Assembly (NCBI GenBank): GCA_003550305.1 | Contig: QKYT01000415.1 | Location: 13,709-42,618, forward strand | Direction: 5' to 3' | Origin: Glomus cerebriforme | Taxonomy: Eukaryota; Glomeromycota; Glomeromycetes; Glomerales; Glomeraceae | Length of the DNA stretch: 28,910 nt | In this document: piece after piece, positions 22,030 to 28,910 of the stretch | Numbering within the stretch: the stretch's first letter is position 1 | Layout of the letters: each line of letters begins with the position of its first letter | Program-made: the position numbers and the translations under genes | The notes under the pieces: generated by a model | Seen by the model: only the letters and a program-made list of their open reading frames with translations | Databases searched by the model: none | What the model was told of the DNA's origin: nothing

Positions 22030-23463
22030 TTAATCTTTGAATTTTTGATATTCATCAACAAAATATTCTTTTCTGTGATCATTTAAAAAGCTATACAAAT
22101 ATAAAATAAAATCAATTTAAAATCTTTTTTTTTTTAAAAAAAAAAAATGGGAGAGAAAGAAACATAAAGACTTACTTTAGAAAATCTGACAAGTTATATT
22201 TCAAGATATCTAATGTATCTTCTGCAAGATTCATGTTTGAGATCAACTGTGGAAAAGACACTAAATAAATTACCAATTAGATCATAATTTTCGAGTGATT
22301 CATTTATTCAAACAAACTTCTTTCATTTCGTTTACATACCAAACAATCTTAACAAATGTTCTGCTCCATATATTTGAGAGTTATCCAAATGATCAAATTT
22401 ATTACGCATTGCTCGATATTGTTGTCTTTCCGTCGCATATAACAATCGAGATCCCAAACATTTATTAAAATAAAATTGCACCCCATCGATGATCTCATTC
22501 GCAATTCCATCACTATAACAACGTGTAAAAATCAATTTAATCAAAAAATTTTTTATTTTTTTATAAAAGTATTTTAATGTACTTACGATGTTCCTTGATC
22601 CCCTTTCTTGTTTCGATATGCTCTATATTGCTTTATAATGTCCGCCACGGAAGGTTTGCGTGGCAAAGGTACGAACTAAATTAACAAAATTAACGAAATC
22701 AATTTGTTATAAAATATTGCTCAATATAAAAAGAAAATAAAATTAAAATAATTTATAATTACCAATGATGACTTATCAATATTTTCCCAATCTTGCACCA
22801 AAATTGCTCGAAGCGGTTCAGGAACAGGAATACTAATCTTTGGTTTTTTGATACTTTCATCCTATAAAAATAAAGAGATCTCAAATTAAAAAAAAAATAA
22901 TCTTTTTAGATCAAAACAACGTAAATCAATAGTGCAAATGATACTTACCTTATCTGTTAAAGTATCTCTTCTTCTTTTCTTCCCTTTTTCGGCAGTAGTT
23001 TCTTGAACAGATTTTTTAACAGTTGATCTTCCTTTTTTATTTAAAGATTCTTCAATATTTTTTTGTTTAGCCAAATTCGCTTCATTAAATTTTAATACTC
23101 GATTTTCTGCAACCCATTCATCCCATCTACGTAAAATTAAAAATTAAGATGTTAAAACAAAAAAAATCATTGTATTATTAATAAACGAAATTACTATTTT
23201 TTTTCTGGAAAAAAGATAACATTATTACGTATTTTTCCATCCTTTGTAATGTATTAGATAATGTGGACCAGATGTATTGTTTTTTGGATGCTTTATGTCC
23301 GCTTCTAAGATCTAAAAGACATTTATCAAAATGTTGTTAGTTGGCATAAATGAAAAAAAAAGTTCTTATTCATATACATTACCTTTGCTTCATATATCAT
23401 AGGTCCATGATAACAAAGAATTCTTTCACCTTGTTGATAATGAAACTCTTTATTCTGTGACAT
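22030..23463 (-). CDS. EAF3: MRG15/Eaf3-type chromatin protein (chromodomain plus MRG domain)
   Basis: Eight minus-strand exons: 23463-23383, 23311-23229, 23126-22949, 22861-22763, 22675-22587, 22512-22340, 22260-22176 and 22090-22030. They join in frame over GT-AG introns to give 282 residues. Residues about 8-72 form the MRG-type chromodomain (GERILCYHGPMIYEAK, HYLIHYKGW, TWDEWVAENRVLKF), whose aromatic cage reads methylated H3K36 in family members. A lysine-rich linker with KGKKRRRD follows as a likely nuclear signal. The MRG domain runs from about 125 to the end: LPRKPSVADIIKQYRAYR, GIANEIIDGVQFYFNKCLG, IYGAEHLLRLF and the C-terminal helix FLNDHRKEYF. The family is a shared subunit of the NuA4/TIP60 acetyltransferase and the Rpd3S deacetylase. 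It is shorter than yeast Eaf3 (about 400 aa) because the linker is compact. It is the most conserved gene in the window and shows no damage. Confidence 0.95.
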
Positions 23464-24215
23464 GTTCTATCAAATAAATAAAAATAAATAAGTTTGAAAT
23501 CGGAAATAGAAAGAAAATCAAAATTATTTTTTTTTTTAGTAAATTAAAAATATCCCAGGGCTTTATACTGTATCCCCTACAATTTCCATTTTAGGTAAAT
23601 TTAAATAAAATTCAAAGCGGTGATCGATCTACAAGAATTTCAGTGACATAATTGCATAATTCAGCGTCAAAATATATTAACTGTTAACAGTTATAACAGA
23701 GAAATTCATGCTCAATATAGTATATACCAGATACGTAAATTCGTCAAATAAATAAATTTTTTTTTTCTAGAATCAACCAGTACATCATATATTTTTAGTC
23801 AAAATGACGATCTACATATTTATAATGTCTATGAAGTCGATTGGTTAACATCCAAAATCAGCCCACATTTTATATAATTATATAAAATGGTCATTTGATC
23901 GCGGCTTAAATTCCTTAAATTCTCATGGGCTGTGTTGGCTTTTGGAACTTTGCATTAATCAAAGTTGTATATATTCAAGGCTAAACTCAAAATATTGAAA
24001 TATTAGCCAGCCAAGCCGCGGCAAAAGCCTCAAGCTAATTTTAAAATGGTTCGGTTAAGGCGTAAAAGCTCGGGCTCGGATTTAGTATAACCGAATCGGA
24101 TCTGGCTTATCAAAATATGTAAATGGCTGAGACGGCAAGTAACACGTGATGATCAAACATAATGGATATAAAAAGGTTTGGAAAAAAAAATAAACCGCCT
24201 TTTATTTTTACAACA
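23464..24215. other. Divergent promoter region EAF3 / zinc-finger gene, with a GC-rich inverted-repeat patch
   Basis: About 750 bp separate two outward-facing starts. Within it, 23925-24130 is much richer in GC than its surroundings. It contains GGCTTTTG mirrored by CAAAAGCC, a GCCGCGGC palindrome, and an 8-bp perfect stem TTCGGTTA (24050-24057) with TAACCGAA (24088-24095). It looks like an inserted repeat or a regulatory block. A CACGTG-type core lies at about 24143. Confidence 0.45.
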
Positions 24216-25751
24216 ATGAATTATTTTAAATATAATCCCGTATTTCCTAAGGTTCAAGAATTAATACCTGATAATTCGTCATCAGGTAAGATGTTAATTT
24301 ATTTCAATAAAAAATAATAATGAGATTTTATTGATTTTATCTAAAGAATCCCGTGGCTCTTTCAACATATAGATAGTTTTATTAGCACAGGCGATTTAGA
24401 TAGTGAATATTCAACAGATAATACTGTTGCAGAAGAGTCATCAAATTCTTGTGTACATATGAACGAATCAGAATCATCAGATGAAATGGAACAAGAACAC
24501 AATTCCGCAGAAAATGAAATTAATGATGAATTATTGTCTCAACGTAGAGAAATAAATGTAAATGTATCAAATTCCACTTCGGTTAATTCAAGTAACCCTG
24601 TTGACAATAAAAGCACAAATGACATCAATATAAATCTGCCTTTCAAAAAATCTCCACTAGATATCTCATCCATCTGTACCCCAACACCGAATAGCATAAG
24701 CGATCAAACTGATGATAATTCAAGTCGCAAGCGTAATTTTCAACAATATGAAAACAATTCATATGTTTGTTCTGAACCATCTTGTAAGAAAAGATTTACC
24801 CAAACAGGTGACTTAAAGAGGCATCAACGTATTCATACTGGTCATAAACCATATGCGTGTGAAGAATGTGGTCGAGAATTTTCTCGGTTGGATACTTTGA
24901 AAGAACACAAACGTACTCACACAGGTGAAAAACCTTATGCATGTAATTTTTTGGGATGTGATAAAAGATTTAGTAAATCAGGTAATTTACGACAACATCA
25001 ACGTACTCATACTGGAGAACGGCGTTATATTTGTCAAGAACCTGGTTGCAATAAAAAATTTATGTATTCAGGGGATTTGAAAAGACATAAACGTTCTCAT
25101 ACCGGAGATAGTCCTTATGCATGTAATTATCCCGATTGTAACAAAAAATTTGGAAGGATGGATTCTTTAAAAACACATCAACGAACTCATATTGCAAAAG
25201 AAATACCTGCTTCTGAAATTGTAGATAATAAGGGACCAATCACCACTTATAAACCGGTATCGAATTTGAAAATACATCAATTTATTAATGCAGAGGAAAA
25301 ACCATTTGCATGTACCGAAGCTGGTTGTGATAAAAAATTCTTGCGTTCTGGAGATTTGAAAAGACATCAACGTGGACATACTGGTGAAAGACCTTATCAA
25401 TGTGATAATCCAGGATGTAATATGAAATTTGGACGATTGGACATATTAAAGTCACATAAACGTACTCACGCTGGCAAAGAAAAAGTTTGCGACGAACCTG
25501 GATGTAATAAGAGATTTAATAAAACAAGCAATCTTCGTTCTCATCAACTTGTTCATAATGGAGAAAAACGCTTTACTTGCAATGAATTCGGATGCGGTAA
25601 GAAATTTATGCGTTCTGGTGACCTAAAGAGACATATTCGTGGACATACTGGCGAGAAACCTTATGTTTGCGAAGAGCCTGGATGTATAAAAAAATTTGGT
25701 CGTTTGGATAGTTTAAGAACACATCAACGCACTCATCTTATAGATGGCTAG
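24216..25751 (+). CDS. C2H2 zinc-finger protein built from a three-finger super-repeat
   Basis: Exon 1 24216-24285 and exon 2 24373-25751 join in phase 1 (intron 24286-24372), giving 482 residues. The start adds 52 residues to the first ATG of exon 2 and makes a continuous acidic, Ser/Asn-rich N-terminus that could be an activation region. SRKRNF just before the fingers may help nuclear import. Residues about 154-479 hold eleven finger units with TGEKP-type linkers; ten have all C2H2 ligands. Unit 6 (around SNLKIHQFINAEEKP) has lost both cysteines. Recognition helices cycle as GDLKRH, then GRLDSLKTH, then SNLRxH, so the array is about 3.7 copies of one three-finger module. That predicts binding to a periodic 9-bp pattern (inference). 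It is not TFIIIA, whose linkers are irregular. Target genes cannot be inferred. Confidence 0.9.
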
Positions 25752-26649
25752 ATTAATCTTTAATAATTTATAAATCTAGGAAATTATTTGGTGAAAAGTA
25801 TATTTTTAATATATATTATAATTTCTTTAATATATTCTTTAGATAAAAATAATTCATTTTTAAAATAGATAAAAAAAAATTTACAAATGGAAAAATTACT
25901 TTTTAATTTTTTTAATCGAACATTTGGTTTTTTTCTTTTTTGTAATAAATTCTAATATTAAAAAATATATATTACCTTATTAAAAAAATTGTACAACCAT
26001 TTAAGATATATTTAATTAATTTAATTAAGAATGTATATCATTCAATTCACATTTTCCATTAAAAATCTCGCTATTATGTAATAATTAAAAATTTACTAAT
26101 AATTTATTGCGCCATATTACAGTATGATGTATTTTCAAAGTCTGAAAGTTGGTATTAATTTGGTGTTTTAATAAAATAAAAAGGATAGAAAAACACTTCT
26201 TCTGTTCGTGTTGCTGATTTTTGTATTTCAGTATCACGTGACATTATTTCACGTGTATACTGCGCCAGACACTGATAAAGCTATTTTTTTTCGTCCGAGT
26301 TGTTAGTGGATCTGATTAAATCCAAATTCTTGAATTTCATTAATACGTGTTATGACTTGATACTTCGCAGGCCCATGATTAAGAGAAACTATAAAAACTA
26401 TAAACATTTCAAAAACACTCACAAAATTTTTGTAAATCATAAAACTTCTCTATAAACCTTATGTATGAATTGTGACATCTATTATTTGAGTGAGAAAGAA
26501 TTGATGTATTATATATACAGTATATAATTTGAGAAAAACTTTTTATCCAATTATTCTCAGGTGATGTTTTCAAGTAGTAAGTCGCAATAATGCAATATAC
26601 ATATTATTATGAAACACGTTGTCAAAAGCAACAACCAGTACAATATAAT
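25752..26649. other. AT-rich spacer with a paired CACGTG site
   Basis: No gene is visible. Two CACGTG hexamers at 26235-26240 and 26250-26255 lie 15 bp apart in a stretch with TCACGTGA-like context, a typical bHLH binding core. The next thing downstream is only a BTB relic, so the site may be inherited from a dead gene's promoter. Confidence 0.4.
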
Positions 26650-26950
26650 AACAAAAGATTTCGATTCTGAAGTTGGTAATGACTCTTACGTAAAAGTACA
26701 AATTATCATTTACTTATTTGCGAAGAATTTTATCAAGAATATTGAAGAATAATTTTTTTTTTTATGTACAGTATATATTTTTAATTTTGTAATATTTATG
26801 GAAGGAAATTTTCTTTGAAGGAATATGATACTGTAGATATTAAAATCTTAGTTATTTCCTTCAGATCCTTCAAATTATTTAAAAGATTATTTTAATACCT
26901 TAAAAATACCTTTTGGATGACAATAAGCATATAGAAAAATTAAAAAAAAA
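26650..26950 (+). pseudogene. Decayed BTB-BACK gene fragment, related to the gene at 10599
   Basis: Pieces of the BTB gene reappear in order: SEVGNDSYVKV (compare IEVGNDPYVKV), then intron-like TTTATGTACA text, then a YIYGR.FSLKEYDTVDIK-type block (compare YIYGGELSLEEYDTSD). A last piece NYLKDYFNTLK corresponds to NYSKDDFKTLK. Most of the BACK region between the last two pieces is deleted and stops interrupt it. This is a second, long-dead copy of the same BTB subfamily. Confidence 0.8.
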
Positions 26951-27118
26951 TTATTACATTCCAACATGTTAAATTGATCTCGAAATGGATTAATAAATTA
27001 GAAATTGGTTAATTTCAAAAAGAAATTTTTGATTCCTATGTCTATCTGTATGGGCGCCGGTATTACATGAGTTTATAATTAAAGTAATCAATAAAGTATA
27101 TAAGGAAATGAAGAGGGA

Positions 27119-27233
27119 ATCCTAGTTTAAACTAAACGAGCCAGTTAGGAGAGACTCGAATGTCTGACTGGTTTTTCCTTGCCTGATATGAGGAAGACCT
27201 CATATACAGTATAAGGAAGTTAAAGGGGAATTT
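27119..27233 (-). repeat. Dispersed hairpin repeat, copy 3 (inverted)
   Basis: Reverse complement of the 6008-6262 repeats. It keeps CTTCCTTATACTGTATATGA, GAGGTCTTCCTC, GGCAAGGAAA and a hairpin whose arms (CCAGT...ACTGG with internal AGA/TCT pairing) differ in sequence but still pair. It stands alone, not in tandem. Confidence 0.8.
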
Positions 27234-27499
27234 AAAGTGTTTTTACAAAAGATGTGATATGAGAATTTATTATGTAGTCATAATGATTATGCAATGTGAA
27301 AGAGTAAATTTCTATTGCTTGATAATAACTCATGATTAAATGATGGATAATATACAAAAAAAATCACTTATAAGAATGATATCATAGCCAAGAGACGTCA
27401 TTAGTCTCATCCGAATTATGAAATTTTCCTGTGTAATTACCGTGAAATTATTGAGATCATTATCATGATAGGGTGATTGACTCATCCAAAAGAATGAAA

Positions 27500-27552
27500 A
27501 ATTATGAGAAATTATTTAAAAAGGGATGAGAAATTATTATGAGAAATTATTG
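27500..27552 (+). repeat. Short ATGAGAAATTATT repeats
   Basis: Three copies of ATGAGAAATTATT occur within about 50 bp, the last two directly adjacent. They lie just left of the inverted-repeat pair that begins at 27609. Probably simple slippage. Confidence 0.6.
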
Positions 27553-27608
27553 GTAATTATTGAGGAATCATGCCAAACCTAATTCGAGCCGAGTTAAGGC
27601 TAACTCGA

Positions 27609-27696
27609 GCTAGCACTATGAATTTGACCCGAATTACGTCATTACACCTAATTGATTCTGGCCGGGATCATAATTCTGGACAGAATTACTCACATC
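27609..27696 (+). repeat. Left arm of a ~0.1-kb inverted-repeat pair
   Basis: The blocks AGCACTATGAATTTG, CCCGAATTA, GATTCTGGCC, ATAATTCTG and ACTCACATC occur in this order. They recur in reverse complement at 28491-28598. Immediately left is a small hairpin GAGTTA/TAACTC. Confidence 0.8.
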
Positions 27697-27789
27697 AACC
27701 GAGAATTGTCTGGAAAACCAGTTGAAACCAGGTTCAAACCGGTTTGATACATCCCAACGAAAGTATCAAAATTTTAAATAATTCTGGAA

Positions 27790-28080
27790 TTGTTGACAAG
27801 AATAACTGGAATGAATATTTCGGCCCTTTTTCTGGCAGGGTTTACATGTACGCTGAAGATGTTCCGGAAGTCGTACACACTTACAGATCATAGATCAATC
27901 GGTGAGAGTAAAGCGGATATGATTATAAAAGAGAGAACTAAAAGGAAATTCGAGGATTTATCTGATGCAAAAGAGAGACTCTCAAGCATGAAGAAACAAT
28001 TAACACATTTTAGAGTCAGTTTCTCGGTAATGCAAATAACAACTCTTATTAAAACGTCAATAAAATTCTTATTTCTATGA
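27790..28080 (+). CDS. Unassigned small open frame between the inverted repeats
   Basis: A 96-residue open frame begins MLTRITGMNISALFLAGF, a hydrophobic start, then becomes charged (KERTKRKFEDLSDAKERL with heptad-like spacing that could form a short coiled coil). After about residue 74 a GT-rich point may be a splice donor and the remainder reads like intron. I do not recognise a family. It may be an exon of a captured gene fragment carried between the inverted repeats, or chance. The base composition here is less AT-rich than the surrounding spacer. Confidence 0.25.
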   Translation: MLTRITGMNISALFLAGFTCTLKMFRKSYTLTDHRSIGESKADMIIKERTKRKFEDLSDAKERLSSMKKQLTHFRVSFSVMQITTLIKTSIKFLFL

Positions 28081-28490
28081 ACAAAATAGTTGAAATATAC
28101 AGCTTGCTGAAAAAATAGCGCAAAATTTTAAAATGTACCTTTAACATAAATAATGATAATTCCTGTATCTTATGCAATGCATTAACAACATAATTTATTG
28201 CTAGATAGTTTGAGTATAGATAAATAGGTAATTGATGTTAATGATTGATCAACAAAGATCCAGGGACTCCAGACTCGATGCTTTTCAGCGATCATAAAAA
28301 CACTAGATTTATCAAATATTTTTGTATAAAAATCCACTCAAATAAAAAAATCAACAAACAAATATGATGAATATTGACTATATTTATCAATCAAAACAAA
28401 GATGCAGACATGTCATCAATCATCAATCTTAGAAATCATCTAAACAAAAAACCTTTGTTACATATTATATGGTACAAACCTTACAACTGG

Positions 28491-28598
28491 GATGTGAGTG
28501 ATTCTGGCAGAATTATAATCGGCCAGAATCATGAAATTTTCTAAATAAGGAAAAAAAGTGCAACGACATAATTCGGGCCAAATTCATAGTGCTGGCCC
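28491..28598 (-). repeat. Right arm of the inverted-repeat pair
   Basis: Reverse complement of 27609-27696 with about 25 extra bases in the middle (AT-rich, near 28535-28560). Together the arms bound about 0.8 kb, as in a non-autonomous DNA transposon or two independent insertions of one repeat in opposite orientation. No clear target-site duplication was seen. Confidence 0.8.
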
Positions 28599-28910
28599 GA
28601 AAAATTACGAAATTTTTCTAAAATAAAGATTATCATCATTAGTGTTCAGACCCGGATTGATAATGGGTAAACCGGATCCATCNATTAGTAAAATCAAAAA
28701 CCGGATCAACATTTTTATAAAAATTTCAATCCGGTTATTAAATCGGATTAAAACCGGCTCACCCGATATAGTAACGGTTACGTAGAGGGTAGATAGCGGG
28801 GTAGATAGCGGGGTAGATAGCGGGTCAACCGAAAATAAATTCAAATTTTTAAGAAGCAATTCAAATAATTTGTTTAATTACTTTAATAAAATAAATAAAT
28901 AAATAACATA
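28599..28910. other. GC-richer repeat-like tail with a 12-bp tandem repeat
   Basis: The stretch 28648-28765 carries several CCGGAT/ATCCGG and ACCGG words in both orientations, typical of an interspersed repeat. It is followed by three perfect 12-bp units GGGTAGATAGCG at 28787-28822. An open frame on the minus strand here is low-complexity and unlikely to be a gene. One N is at 28683. Confidence 0.5.
28787..28822 (+). repeat. Three perfect 12-bp tandem repeats (GGGTAGATAGCG)
   Basis: Exact threefold repeat of a 12-bp unit, a minisatellite seed. In the minus-strand frame it would encode LSTP repeats, but no gene is supported. Confidence 0.9.

Noticed and set aside
28605..28859. 84-codon minus-strand frame with LSTP repeats
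   Set aside because: The repeat comes from the 12-bp minisatellite; the rest is interspersed-repeat DNA containing an N.
1..28910. Search for tRNA, rRNA and CRISPR features
   Set aside because: No cloverleaf with paired A and B boxes, no rRNA core text and no regularly spaced direct-repeat array was found by eye. GATTCGAATC at about 1642 has a B-box look but no partner.

Overview
The window looks like nuclear DNA of a filamentous fungus, most likely an arbuscular mycorrhizal fungus of the Glomeromycotina (Rhizophagus-like). The reasons are strong AT bias, many short GT-AG introns (about 50-120 nt) with internal CTAAC/TTAAT-type pyrimidine-rich ends, and a gene mix typical of those genomes: Crinkler-type N-termini, BTB-BACK proteins, kinase-Sel1 fusions, APH-type phosphotransferases, MULE transposases and many decayed copies. 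The genus is an inference; no rRNA or marker gene is present to prove it.

Layout. 127-1493 (+): a spliced gene joining a Crinkler-like N-terminal domain to a NYN (PIN-like RNase) domain, with one frame break near its 3' end. 3259-5870 (-): a MULE transposase gene with introns and a SWIM zinc finger, killed by nonsense codons. 6008-6262 (+): two copies of a roughly 105-bp hairpin-bearing repeat; a third lies inverted at 27119-27233. 8789-10182 (+): an APH-family phosphotransferase pseudogene. 10599-11971 (+): a BTB-BACK gene whose C-terminus is a 49-residue tandem repeat. 12999-14729 (-): a protein kinase-Sel1 pseudogene. 15267-17728 (-): an intact 11-exon gene (548 aa) fusing an alpha/beta hydrolase to a tyrosine-phosphatase domain that lacks its catalytic cysteine. 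19398-21118 (+): a secreted PI-PLC-like protein (472 aa) with a cysteine-every-seven insertion between its two catalytic histidines. 22030-23463 (-): an intact 8-exon EAF3/MRG15 orthologue (282 aa). 24216-25751 (+): a two-exon C2H2 zinc-finger protein (482 aa) built from a three-finger super-repeat. 26650-26950 (+): a BTB relic. 27609-28598: an inverted-repeat pair bounding about 0.8 kb. The rest is AT-rich spacer.

How the genes relate: I see no operon or single pathway. The window is a mosaic of one conserved chromatin gene (EAF3), several lineage-expanded families (CRN, BTB, kinase-Sel1, APH, C2H2) at different stages of birth and decay, and mobile-element debris. The three architectures most worth following are the CRN-NYN fusion, the hydrolase-pseudophosphatase fusion and the cysteine-ladder PLC. 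All exon joins given here were worked out by hand from splice consensus and reading-frame continuity.
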